From NCBI GenBank assembly GCA_037576195.1, contig CM075101.1:39122001-39186000 (forward strand): a stretch of DNA of 64,000 nucleotides. The letters run 5' to 3'. The notes under the pieces are model-generated. The model was given only the letters and a program-made list of their open reading frames with translations, did not search any database and was not told the DNA's origin. The position numbers were made by a program, and so were the translations under genes. Origin of the DNA: Phytoseiulus persimilis (Eukaryota; Arthropoda; Arachnida; Mesostigmata; Phytoseiidae). Below are positions 49,001 to 58,594 of this stretch, piece after piece. Each line of letters begins with the position of its first letter. The stretch's first letter is position 1.

Positions 49001-50067
49001 GATACTGCTCAGTCAAACACCGATGGAGTATAGTTTCTCTGAATCTGGCACTTCCCGCTAGCCTGTATATTTTTCCTCTCCCATATGGTATGGTATCTGG
49101 TATCTCCGAGAGTCTCGTTTCCAACCTGAATTCCGCCGTCTGTTTGTCTCACCTTCTGCCTGCCTCCTTCTCCTCGAGAGGATGACTGAGTCCTCTGGAT
49201 CCTTCGAGATTTGGAAAGAAGCGAGGACTTTTCCTGCAAGAGCGGGAAATATCTGTTCCAGGGCTCATTCATGGAACAGATTTGAGGCCTGGGATGTGGC
49301 GACTTCGTTCAGGATCGAAGTCATTTATTGGTACACAGTTGTGATTTTGGAAAACTGATGGTATGAGAACAGTGTCGTACTCAGCTCGATGTGTCTCGTT
49401 CCCAAGTTCCCCACTTCTGAATATGTTTTCAGATCGAACTGTTTCGCTTCGTCGGCTCCCAGAGCTGGGATTATCTGCTCCGCTCGCAACGCTTCGTCTC
49501 CTGTTGCTTGAATTGCAGTAGTGATGTTAATTTGTCTGAAAGTTCGTTTCATTTATACCCAGCTTGAATTTCCAAGTCCAGTCCCAATCACGTGATCCTG
49601 ACTCAATAATTTCTTGCGCACAGAGGGGCTCGTTAGCAAGAGAAGAGAAGCACACGACCTGAGAGGACGTACTGTTTCGAGCAGCAGAATCGGGCAGAAT
49701 ACGAGAAAACTCTTTCCGGAGCGCGAGCGAATGATAAAGACTGCTTGAACTGAAACCGCTCATATCGCATGGTAAAGCAGAACAGCTCCCGCCCGTGTCA
49801 AGGTTACTGTATCAGTGTCATGTATCAATGACCTCTCGGCACGCCATACCTTGTCCCACTTTCGTTGGCGTCATCAAAACTCCTTGAGTCCTCGGGATTC
49901 CCGCGCGAGAGCCGTGAAAAGCGCTCCCCCTGTGCGCTGTGGCTATCGAGGTGAACCATAGTCCCGTTGCCTCCTCCGATAGAAGGGAGGATCGTTTGCT
50001 TCGGATGAGTTCCTAGCAAGCAGTCGGCGGCGAGAAAGAACACCGCTAGCGCGATGTCACGTGACAT
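46016..50067 (-). CDS. Mucin-like type I membrane protein with Ser-Glu-Ala-Pro repeats
   Basis: Seven exons join in phase, about 877 residues: 50067-49850, 49535-49381, 48739-46958, 46844-46701, 46557-46360, 46220-46099 and a short last exon 46030-46016. Exon 1 begins with a signal peptide (MSRDIALAVFFLAADCLLG). Exon 3 (594 codons) is almost wholly acidic repeat, with an eight-residue unit like SSEAPSEA and variants TTEAPSEA, PPEAPPEA; its many Ser/Thr suggest O-glycosylation. Exons 4-5 encode a folded juxtamembrane domain (HFNADYVVKVAG, LVAQIARRFRIPTE, NVRVHEGSIKFDFDL) that resembles SEA-like ferredoxin folds, where a short helix is followed by a GS-beta-strand. Exon 6 carries one transmembrane helix (GMLTAIIICGLALFIMFVIVGILI), then RRLGEVNKMNAN and a tiny tail. 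Such proteins coat apical epithelial surfaces. No family name can be given. The joins of exons 1-2 and 2-3 and the last exon rest on phase only; exon 2 could alternatively end a separate gene, since its frame runs to a stop inside an AATAAA. Confidence 0.65.
47449..48300 (-). repeat. 24-bp coding minisatellite
   Basis: On the plus strand the unit is near GCCTCAGAGGGAGCTTCACT plus four more bases (24 bp), repeated more than thirty times with small variants. On the minus strand it encodes eight-residue Ser-Glu-Ala-Pro units of the mucin-like protein. Blocks of several units recur nearly unchanged (for example those ending in TCACTCGGT, TCACTCGAT, TCACTCGTT), which points to recent unequal exchange. 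Confidence 0.9.
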
Positions 50068-51356
50068 GGTCGGAAAAGGGCTTCTGCGAGACAATTATGC
50101 AGGAGAGCTCGTTCTCAGCGAAATCGTTCGTTCGATCGCTTAGCCGCTCATCCAGAATGAGATCTAGGAATGTCGTTCGCTGCTCCTAAAAGCGCAATGT
50201 AGGTCATCAATTGGAAGTTAATATCCGCAAGCGCACTCGGAATCTCAACGCACTTCTGGAGCGACCCTGGGGACAGGAATTTCAAGAGAAAAAACAGGAT
50301 GACGAGTCTCTCCCTCGAAACACGGATGACTGCAGGTAGATTTAGACAGCGGCCGTTCAAATCATTTTCTCCGCTCTTGGCTGCCTACTCACAAACTTAC
50401 ATTGGTTCAGTTCTTCATGATCTCACTGCTCTGATCGCACAGCTCGTGGAAATTCAGGAGCTCCTTCGGGAGAACTCGGTGGCGAGGGCTGGCTTCGGAG
50501 AGGTGCGTCGAATCGCCGTCGGGGTGACTAGAGCGAATTCGAGGGCAGTATTGCTTCGCCCTCACTCTATCCCCCAGAATATTTTGATGTTACGTCGTTT
50601 GTATTATTCTACTCTGTGAATATCTCTCTGGGTCGAGCAAAGACGCGGATATTTCCCTCATGATATCCGATGCTCCCGGGAAACGATCTCGCTGATTTAT
50701 CGCCGTCCTCGATGACTTACTAGTGAAGAAATTCCATGACAATCCCAAGTTTAGATGTCCTATGACAATGAATAGTGATCTGCGCACTCGAGTCACTGCT
50801 TTTCATCAGCAAAAATGTTAGGAGGGAAAGTGCCCAGTCCGATCGATCTCCCTGGAAAAGTCTCAAGGCCACTGCTGAGAATAACTCCTTTTGATGACGA
50901 ACTCAGTCTCACAAAGAAGAACTCTTCGATCCACATTCTTCTCACATCCTTGTCCAAGCGAGAAGCCATTGGTGGTTCCTCGGGCACGGCTGAGCGAAAA
51001 CTTCATGACGTACTCGATCTTAACAGGACGCCTGACTTCCTGATGTGCAGTACAACCTCGATTATTACGACCGGTCGAGGTTCGACCTAGATTATTTCAA
51101 CTTGACATAAATAGCGCAGCGCCGATGATTCCAACCTCGAATATTTGAACCGTGTCGCATGCGAAGAAATGCCACATGGTGAGTGAATAATGCAGGAACG
51201 ACGAGGACTATACGAAGGGTGGACGCCAATAATGATATCCGACACCAGGAGAATACTTGAGAAATGGGAACGGATGAAGCCCCAGACCATGTGTCTCGAA
51301 ATAAGAATGACTGCATCCTCGACCAGCTGAGTCATCGCCCCGCAGCAGGAAGATGG
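50068..51356. other. Intergenic, nothing recognised
   Basis: Upstream side of the mucin-like gene, so its promoter should lie in the first few hundred bases. No TATA box or recognised gene seen. Short frames on both strands only. Confidence 0.45.
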
Positions 51357-52247
51357 TCAATAAACTATCAACCAACTCCGCGCGCCACGCGGTTCCAGGC
51401 GGAAAACTGCCTGCTGCCAAGTGAGGCTCCGCACGTCGGCTCGAAATCCTTTATTTTTCATGTAAAGAATACGATGTACGGAAAGATATCCTGTACTCAG
51501 CGTTGTCACCGCGTAAGATCCTCCAAGGTCGTCATTGCCTGGCAGATATACTCCGGGAGCCGTCCGAATGAGAAAGCAACCACGAAAACCATACTCGAAG
51601 CTGATATACTCCTTCTGATACAGGCATCCGCTCTGGAATCCTGCTATAAACAGCGCTGGCGCCCCGTTCCTCCCGTCCATTGTAATTCTGACGCGCGACG
51701 CGTTGGATAACTTGTTGTGGGTGGGGAACTCCAAGTCTACGATCGCCGAGAGCGGGGACACCCAACTCAAGTAGTGCTCCTTCAAGGTGTTCTGAGCGAA
51801 GATCGTGCAACGCATCCCTTTGAAACGCCCGGCGGTTCTGAACTTATCCAACATACAAGCTTCGAAACGAAACGCCGCTCCTCTAGCATCATTCCTGATT
51901 CCTGATACGCGACGGGCACCACATGAAGTCACCGGGAGCGCATTCAAAAAGCGCGCCAACAAAAATTGGCTGGTTAGTGGCGCTCTGATGGTATGCCTGA
52001 GCCTGTGATTGCAGAAGTAGTGAGTTCTGTCGGCGAAAGAAGTTTCCCTCTGCGAAAGTCTCCGATCGGTCAGCAGTCTCTCCGATTGCTGCGAGCCCAT
52101 GTGAATCAGCTCGGTGCTTTCTTCCTGAGGGAGGCGAGTTGAGCAGCCGAAACAGGCCAGTTCTCCCGAGCTTCTACCCGCTATCACAGCCGACCAGTGG
52201 AGAGGATATGAGGAGAGGAAATGCGCGGAATCAAAACACAGGAACAC
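51357..52247 (-). CDS. Unrecognised 296-codon reading frame
   Basis: The longest open frame in the window that I cannot assign or explain as a shadow of a gene or repeat. Its middle part (about 51470-51870) reads as a beta-rich folded domain: MRCTIFAQNTLKEHYLSWVS, then VDLEFPTHNKLSNASRVRIT, APALFIAGFQSGCLYQKEYI, GCFLIRTAPGVYL and LGGSYAVTTLSTGYLSV. The NAS site and paired Cys suggest an extracellular domain. The N-terminal third (above 51.9 kb) is Arg/Ser-rich and probably non-coding, so the true exon may start at an acceptor near 51.9 kb. A minus-strand AATAAA lies inside the C-terminal part (51449-51454), so the 3' end is uncertain too. A frame this long is unlikely, though not impossible, by chance at this base composition. 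Confidence 0.4.
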   Translation of the reverse strand: MFLCFDSAHFLSSYPLHWSAVIAGRSSGELACFGCSTRLPQEESTELIHMGSQQSERLLTDRRLSQRETSFADRTHYFCNHRLRHTIRAPLTSQFLLARFLNALPVTSCGARRVSGIRNDARGAAFRFEACMLDKFRTAGRFKGMRCTIFAQNTLKEHYLSWVSPLSAIVDLEFPTHNKLSNASRVRITMDGRNGAPALFIAGFQSGCLYQKEYISFEYGFRGCFLIRTAPGVYLPGNDDLGGSYAVTTLSTGYLSVHRILYMKNKGFRADVRSLTWQQAVFRLEPRGARSWLIVY

Positions 52248-53256
52248 TTCGATTTTAGGCCTTCAGCGAAAACGAATGAAGGATGTGAATCGGATATGAT
52301 GGGGACGGCGACGCGAATGAGATAAGGTAGACTGAGGTACGATGGGACATGGCAACGAGCCAGAGCACGCCACTGCTCCGGGCAAGACGGCGTCTCGGAG
52401 CCTCGGGACTGGTCAACGACAGCCCATGGGACGCGGGAAATCTATTGTCTCCTCTGATCGCAACAGCACGGCCAGGCAAGGTACTCAATCCAACTCGACA
52501 GAGTTCGCTCCCAACTCGCGACTGGCACCGCCGTGCAGGCTCACAGGTCAAAGCAACAGCATCAGCGCTGGCACCGATAAGCCTGCGAGAGGGATAAGCT
52601 CTTCTGCTCGCGTCGGTGGGCGAAGGCTGGTGGCGCCCTGGCGGCGCGTTGTTGCTCGCCAGCTCAACTGACCGGGCGCCGAACGAAATAGAACCTTGTT
52701 CGTTTAGAATTCATCGAAAGAGGACCTATAAGTGCTCGTTTCGCCAGGTGAGAAATCAGTTGTTATCCGTCCAACAAAATGGAAGCACAATAACTCGACC
52801 CAGGAACTGAGCGTTAACAAAGAAGAGTCCTGTATCAATCGAATACATACCAAGATGATGCTGAGTGACGACCGGTTTTTTTTTTGAAAATTTGGTCGTG
52901 TACTCCGCGTACTGTCTCCTTCGTCTCCTGGACATCTTCCGTGTCTCCTCTGGTGCGTTACCGACTCTTATGTTTCGAACGGAGAGGGCAATCTCTGTGC
53001 AAAAAAAAATCTGAGCCCAATGGAATCCCGAAAACGGAGCTCTGCAATGGCTATCGCGAGAATATGTAGACATATGTGTCAGACCGGCCCATGAGACAAA
53101 GCTTGAGAAGCAAGTGAACTGGGTTCTGCCAGAGCATGGTGATGATATAGCGCGTACCGCTCACGACGCCTTGTTTCACCCGAACAGGGTCTTCTCTTGA
53201 GCCATTTCGCACAATGACAAGGACCCCATCTGAATCATGTTCCACCTTACAGGACC
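52248..53256. other. Upstream region of POP7
   Basis: No gene recognised. The POP7 start codon lies five bases after a good acceptor (CACCTTACAG), so a 5' untranslated exon and the promoter probably sit in this stretch. Confidence 0.4.
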
Positions 53257-53841
53257 ATGGCATCGAGCTCGGCTGTGAAGCCAAAGACCGACAAGCTAGT
53301 GCGGTTCGATCCTTCTGAGTATGAGCTTCGGAAACGCTTGCCGGCTCAGATGCCTCGCTCGCCTGACCACGTTTACATCAATATGAGGACCGACTTCCAA
53401 TACCAAATGCTGAGAGCGAAGGAGATCATCTTCCAGGGCTCAAAAGAAGTACACATCCACGGCTTGGGAGCAGCCATCAACAGAGCAATCAACGTCGCCT
53501 TACAGGTGTCTTAGAAGTTTTCTAGCCTTGTGACCACTAGAGACTCGACGTGGCAGTTCTCGGATTCATAGAAGAGATGTTTCCGTGTGCAACCGATTTT
53601 CATCAGCGGAATATCCGAAGTATACCGCACTGATAGGTTTTCGTACGGTTGATGACCAGATGAATGATCAACTATAACATTGCAGATCCGGGATCATTTC
53701 GGCAAAGCTTACGAGGTTGATGCGAGAACATCTACCATCCAAGTCGTGGACGATTTCGAACCACGCGAGGAGCATATAGAACCACAGTCTCAACGTCGGA
53801 ATGTCTCGACGATTCACATACGGGTCTTCAAGAAGGAATGA
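53257..53841 (+). CDS. POP7: RNase P/MRP subunit p20 (POP7/Rpp20)
   Basis: Two exons, 53257-53505 and 53686-53841, join in phase 0 (NVALQ/IRDHFG) to give 134 residues (human POP7 has 140). POP7 is an Alba-fold protein that pairs with Rpp25 and binds the P3 domain of RNase P and RNase MRP RNA in the nucleus, serving tRNA 5' maturation and pre-rRNA cleavage. The match is end to end: DPSEYELRKRLPAQMPRSPD against human DPVEYTLRKRLPSRLPRRPN, VYINMRTDF, VHIHGLGAAINRAINVALQ against YIHGLGLAINRAINIALQ, the TSTIQVVDDFEP strand, and the C-terminal STIHIRVFK. The start is the ATG just after a 5' acceptor; the upstream sequence carries no competing in-frame ATG. A TATAAA variant signal near 53873 may serve as the polyadenylation signal. 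Confidence 0.95.
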
Positions 53842-54910
53842 GAGAATCCGGAAGTGCTCAATGTAAAAATTGTATAAAAAGTTGTTTGTTCACGGACACG
53901 ACGTTTCTCAGGTCGGGACTCGTATTCTTCATCTATATTCAAACTTCGCTTGAATCATAGGATATCGTCCTGTTTACCGCTTGGCGACCGAATCCGATCT
54001 CCGAATGAGTATTCTTCGAATGCAACGATTCGTTCTTCTGGTGGCTGAATCCAGTCAGTGGAATTCCCAAAGTCGCACGGGCGGAGAGTGCGAGCGAGAT
54101 AGAACTGATCGACATCCGCCTTCACTGTGCAGCTTTATGCTGGCAGAACACTCTTGGACTTTTGTCAAGATTCGACCGAGCAGCTGCGTTCAGCATCAAC
54201 TTTGGTTCCATTCCCTGTGATGTCTTGTGTGAGCGCTTGAACGACGCGAACCACGATCTGAATTCTATGCTGCGGTTATACGTGATGGAACATCCCGTTG
54301 ATACCAATTGACAGTCATGTTTCCGTGACTACCTTGATTTTTGAGCAATCCCCAACATATTCCGAGTTCTTCCCGGACTCGTGATTTAGCTCTGATATGT
54401 CTCCAGGAATCACGCTTAGTGTGAAAATCGCGATCGCGATGAGTTTCACGATTCAAAGAAACAACGAGCTTCGCGGCTCCCATGTACGGAGGGTCTGCGT
54501 GTTCAGCCGGAGATCACTCACAAGGAGCGGTCGAATCCTCAGGGATCGTTCAGAGAGCCACCGACTGCCCTTCGACTCACAAGTGAAGCGCCACTTATCT
54601 TCAGTCGGGAAGCCGGTTCAAAACAGGATCATCCGGGTCGTCCCCTGAAAAAAAACGTTCCAGCTGCGGCTCGATTTCGGAGCTTTGGAGCCCCCTCCCC
54701 TCAATTTTCTCGGGTAACCGGTGACCCCTTTGAGTAGAGACTCTTCCTTGTTCGCTTTCGAGAGCCATGAATCGGTCGAACCGGATCCGATCCCTCAAAG
54801 TAAAGGAGCACTAGATAGGCGGAAGAAGGAGCTTCATGTTTCTCCCCTTCGACTCGCTTCATCCTTCCTATGCCACCCAAGAAGTCTCGAGACTGCACTT
54901 CCTATACAGG

Positions 54911-54991
54911 CCATCGTTCTCATATTGACCGCAGAAGACTATACAGTAGATTACAGCGGAGTAAAATCGATAACTTGACACCGAAAACAGA
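54911..54991 (+). repeat. Inverted duplication, left arm
   Basis: About 81 bp that matches the reverse complement of 55066-55146 without gaps at roughly three quarters of positions, with shared blocks such as ACCGCAGA, GACT and ACACCGA. Read on the plus strand it gives LTAEDYTVDYSGVKSIT. Confidence 0.7.
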
Positions 54992-55065
54992 GTCCGGCGC
55001 AAATCGTCCCGACCAGTGATTCTCGGTATTTGGAAGGAGCAGGAAGGCCAACATGGGCGTTGAAG

Positions 55066-55146
55066 TTTGCTCTCGGTGTGAAGTCATTGATCTCACTTCG
55101 TTGACATCGACCGTACAGTCCTCTGCGGTGAGTTTGCTGCCGATGG
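55066..55146 (-). repeat. Inverted duplication, right arm
   Basis: Opposite-strand partner of 54911-54991. Read on the minus strand it gives KLTAEDCTVDVNEVRSMTS, so the two arms differ largely in ways that keep similar residues, which hints at an ancestral coding exon. The loop between the arms is about 74 bp. Confidence 0.7.
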
Positions 55147-55677
55147 TCACGACGGGAACCATTGAGTTGGAGCGGTGGGCGAATATTTTTCCTGGTATGG
55201 CGCGATTTTAGGCGGAACAGAACTTCGGAATTCGATTTTGCCACGGCCAAAAAGCCCATTCCAGTCCGATAAGAGGGCGAACATGGAGCTGCAGCTCGAC
55301 ATGACCCTGTCATCATTGAGCCGATTCGCAAGTTAGAAAATGTAGGTGAAATCGGAAACCAATTGTCCGAGTTACAACCTTCGAAAGCAAGAGGGTCACA
55401 AGTTCCATCAAAATCTCCATCGGAACCTGAAGACGTCCCAAGCATTAAGCCATACAATTTGGAGCGGGGGTTGACTTCCAGAAGCTATTTCCATTGGGAA
55501 ATCAATGCTGACACGTGTCGAAACTAGTCGGCCTGATTCCTGCTCCGCTGAGTGAGCCAAATTCAAAATCAGGAGAAATACTGAAAGTATAATTCGGAAC
55601 TCCTTCCGACACGACCCCGGGATGTTAAGGTGCATAGGAGGGAAAACAGCGCTGTGAAGCAGTCCCGGGTGTCAAAT

Positions 55678-55683
55678 TTTATT
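55678..55683 (-). terminator. Polyadenylation signal of cyclophilin B gene
   Basis: AATAAA on the minus strand, about 86 nt past the cyclophilin B stop codon. Confidence 0.65.
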
Positions 55684-55768
55684 CAACTCCAACCATAAAC
55701 TAAGCTCTGTACAGCTCACTGCAGAAAAGAATCCATTTGATTTGTACGAGAAATGATCCATGATCGAG

Positions 55769-56793
55769 TTAAACTGCGTCATCCTTGGAGACGGAGTATG
55801 GTTGTTCAACTGGGATCTCTTCACATGCGGTGATCTTGACTTCTTGAATGGGCCTGTCGTTGGCGCCAGTGGGGTTTTCTTCAATCATTCGAATCACGTC
55901 CATTCCAGCGACAATCTTTCCAAACACAACGTGTCGACCATCCAGCCATGGAGTTTTCTTGACAGTGATGAAGAATTGAGATCCATTGGTGTCCTTCCCA
56001 GCGTTGGCCATTGATAGCCATCCGGCTCCGTAATGCTTGAGCTTGAAATTCTCATCAGCGAAGCGGTCGCCGTAAATGGATCTGAGGAACGGTCCGGGAA
56101 ATTAGAGGAGGTTTCTATATAGCAGCACGAGTCAGATAAGATTTTGCTGCTCATCAACCTTGATTGGAGACGAAGGCTCATTGTGAGATGAACTTACGCT
56201 CCACCGGTCCCGTCACCTCGGGTGAAGTCACCACCCTGGAGCATGAACTGTTTGATCACACGATGGAATATGCTACCAACATAGCCATTCAAGGGTGCAG
56301 TTTCACTGGCACGTTGAGCTAGGCAAAGTTGTCTGAAATTTTCCACTGTCTTCGGCACGGTTCCACCGAACAGGCCAACGTCGAAAGCGCCAATGTGCTT
56401 GCCTCCAATAGAGATCGCCATGCGAACCTGCGTGGAACAAGAATCATTTCAGCTTTCGACATTCTCTAACGTTACAAGAAGCTACAGGGAAGTGACACGT
56501 CAAATCCGCGCCTATCTTATCGTCGACGAAACTCGAGCAACAGTGGCTGAAAACTTCAACTTCCCCTCAAGGGTTGACGGGATGTGGAAACAGTCGAAGT
56601 TCAGCAGCGACTTCACCGGTATACATATAACATCCAAACTTCGGTCGCCGGTTTGGCTGCTATCATGCCCGGTGGCACGGAAACTGCTCCATAGTTCTTT
56701 CCGCACACTCACCTGATTAGTGACTTTCGGTCCGAGGCCCGATTCGGCCAGGGAGGCTGCGAACAGCGAGGAGAGAAGAACGAGATACCGCAT
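55769..56793 (-). CDS. PPIB: ER peptidyl-prolyl isomerase, cyclophilin B
   Basis: Three exons, 56793-56713, 56427-56198 and 56081-55769, joined in phases 0 and 2, give 207 residues (human PPIB has 216). The enzyme interconverts cis and trans proline bonds of nascent secretory proteins in the ER lumen. A signal peptide ([19 protein letters not shown]) precedes KVTNQVRM. The catalytic set of cyclophilins is present: [15 protein letters not shown] holds the active-site Arg, Phe, Met and Gln, followed by [27 protein letters not shown] and the family's [15 protein letters not shown] 6-residue insertion (SETAPL) between LAQRA and NGYVGS replaces the GEKGFGYKNS loop of the human protein. There is no KDEL; like vertebrate PPIB it ends in a short acidic tail. 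A TATA box and an unfolded-protein-response-type octamer lie just upstream. Confidence 0.95.
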
Positions 56794-56852
56794 TTCGAGT
56801 CGATTCCACTAAAATTCAGAAAATGTGCGGCCTATGCCTGTTTCTGCGTAAG

Positions 56853-56860
56853 TTTATATA
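56853..56860 (-). promoter_or_regulatory. TATA box of cyclophilin B gene
   Basis: TATATAAA on the minus strand, 60 nt upstream of the cyclophilin B start codon. Transcription starting 25-30 nt later would leave a 5' leader of about 35 nt. Confidence 0.6.
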
Positions 56861-56898
56861 GACAACCGTGGCACCGGCGGAATCCTGCTGTTGTGAGA

Positions 56899-56906
56899 CC
56901 ACGTCA
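56899..56906 (-). promoter_or_regulatory. UPRE-like octamer (TGACGTGG)
   Basis: TGACGTGG on the minus strand is the known ATF6/XBP1 binding core. It sits about 40 nt upstream of the TATA box of an ER chaperone gene, the class of gene controlled by the unfolded-protein response. A CCAAT sequence lies a further 45 nt up. Confidence 0.5.
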
Positions 56907-57753
56907 GTTCTCTCACCCAGCACGATGATTTACATTCAGGCAACGCTGATTGGACACCGTTTGGTTGAAGAGAATGAGGGGAGCACGCGCACTTTTGAAG
57001 CTGTGGCGCCAAAGTGGGTCGAGTCCATTCCCTGAATCTCACATGAATGAGAGCAGGCGTCAAGATTCAGTCAGAGTAAACTGAGTATGAAAGCGTCCCC
57101 GCTATTCTCTGAACTGCGCACACCTGACAGTATTGCCTCTGTCGACTCTTTCAAAAATTCTGTATGTCCGTATCACTTCTACGCTGCATACAGCACTGAT
57201 GAAGTTCAATGACCGATACTTTCGCTTCGCAGGTGAATGCACTCAATCCTACGGGTTCGTTAACAAAGATTTCATCGTACACAAAAAAAAGGGCCACAAA
57301 CATTCTCATGCGATACCCTGCTCGTGAACATACATGATTTGGTGAGCAAGTTTCCCCTCCTAAACCAATGTCACGACAGAGCGCGAGCTGAACTCGGCTA
57401 TCAAACTTGTCTCGTCACCGACCGTCGGCTCCAAGAGATTCTGCAAACTTTCAGACCCTGCTCTCGGTGGATCGGACATTCGCTCACGTTCTCTGGTGCG
57501 GAAGTGGAAAAGCATCAGCACCTCTCGGTCGGCGTTACGTTTTTCTGAATTTTCAGAAGAAGAAGCGATATTTGATCTCGTATCCGGAGGCTCCTGGTCT
57601 TTTGCGCAGAAGCTTCCGTACACTTCGTAATGATGCTGCAAGTAAACCGAGGGGCACTGTGAGTACAGCGTGGAGCTACACAAGCCTAGTGATGTGTTTG
57701 GTTCTACATAAACCTAGGAGTAAACATCTGCATCTCATCCAAAATCTCTAACA
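56907..57753. other. Intergenic between cyclophilin B and MRPL54
   Basis: Upstream flank of cyclophilin B and downstream flank of MRPL54. Short frames only; nothing recognised. Confidence 0.5.
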
Positions 57754-57759
57754 GCTTTA
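57754..57759 (-). terminator. Polyadenylation signal of MRPL54
   Basis: AATAAA on the minus strand, about 20 nt past the MRPL54 stop codon, so the 3' untranslated region is very short. Confidence 0.6.
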
Positions 57760-57778
57760 TTCGCGACAGAACAAAGAT

Positions 57779-58385
57779 CTACAATGCTAAGGGTCCGTAT
57801 TTCCGGTAGATCTCCTTCTGAACTCGGTTTATTTCGTGACCGGGATCGTAAAATTTGTATGCCAGTGCCCTGTGTACGATGCTCTCGGTTATCGCGATCT
57901 TCTTCTTCTCATCATTGAGTCGGATTTCGGGCCTCATCTCCTTAGCCAGCCGGCGATTGCGCTTATACAGAGCAAGCTGAAAAGAGGGAGCAGTCAGCTT
58001 TGCAAGGATACTATCCCCCTCAGCCTGGACTCATCTTGGACTCAGATCATAGTTTGCCTCGGTTTCGAGTTAAGAAACATCAGCCATGAATAATCACCTG
58101 GTGAACCCTCTCCCAATACTCTTCAGTGTCCTGGCTCACTTCGTTCGGTTCGAGAGGTCGGCCCAGATGCATCTTCCACAGCCATTCCGGATAGTCTTCA
58201 TCGCCGCCAAGTTTCACATCCTCCCCGGTTTGCTTGATATTCGAGCCACAACAATATGTAGCTAATTTGTCAGGATCTGTTTCAACAGCGTGTTTGATTC
58301 GCTGTGACTGCATGCTTGGCGCAGAGCTGGCGGACGCTGCTTTCTTCGCGTAGTATCGGACGCTGAAGTTTGCGAGGCGAAGCAT
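57779..58385 (-). CDS. mRpL54: Mitochondrial ribosomal protein L54
   Basis: Two exons, 58385-58098 and 57976-57779, joined in phase 0 (WERVHQ/LALYKRNRR), give 161 residues (human 138). mL54 is a protein of the mitochondrial large ribosomal subunit, found only in mitochondria of animals and fungi. The family core is clear: LATYCCGSNIKQTGEDVKLG, DEDYPEWLWKMHLG and DTEEYWERVHQ match human TTYAMGVNIYKEGQDVPL, AEYPEWLFEMNLG and ESREYWRRLR. The C-terminal exon is basic and helical. The N-terminus MLRLANFSVRYYAKKAASAS is a typical mitochondrial import signal. The start ATG at 58385 follows directly on a TTTCCAG acceptor, so either the ATG opens the exon after a 5' untranslated intron or the longer open frame upstream is simply intron. 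POLG ends only about 210 bp upstream on the same strand. Confidence 0.93.
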
Positions 58386-58526
58386 CTGGAAAGTAGAATC
58401 AGAGCTCATATTCCAACCCAAACTTTTGGCAGAAGTTACTTCGGAAATCCTTCCTCCAACAATTACAAGAACGAAAAGAATATAGAGAAACGGAGCCAGG
58501 AAATACTGCCCCAGGAATCGCCGTGA

Positions 58527-58532
58527 TTTATT
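58527..58532 (-). terminator. Polyadenylation signal of POLG
   Basis: AATAAA on the minus strand 63 nt past the POLG stop codon and 142 nt before the MRPL54 start, so the two transcripts are very closely spaced. Confidence 0.6.
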
Positions 58533-58594
58533 AACATTGGCTCGAGTCCGTGTTTGTAACATGAGCGTTGGTTCGACGAACTGTACAGGATTAC

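Larger units (their letters stand above)
53842..55677. other. Intergenic with an inverted duplication
   Basis: No complete gene. Contains the two arms of an imperfect inverted duplication (54911-54991 and 55066-55146), both of which still read as related peptide on opposite strands. Remaining frames, including a 168-codon one at 55457-54951 on the minus strand, have no recognised domain. Confidence 0.45.
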
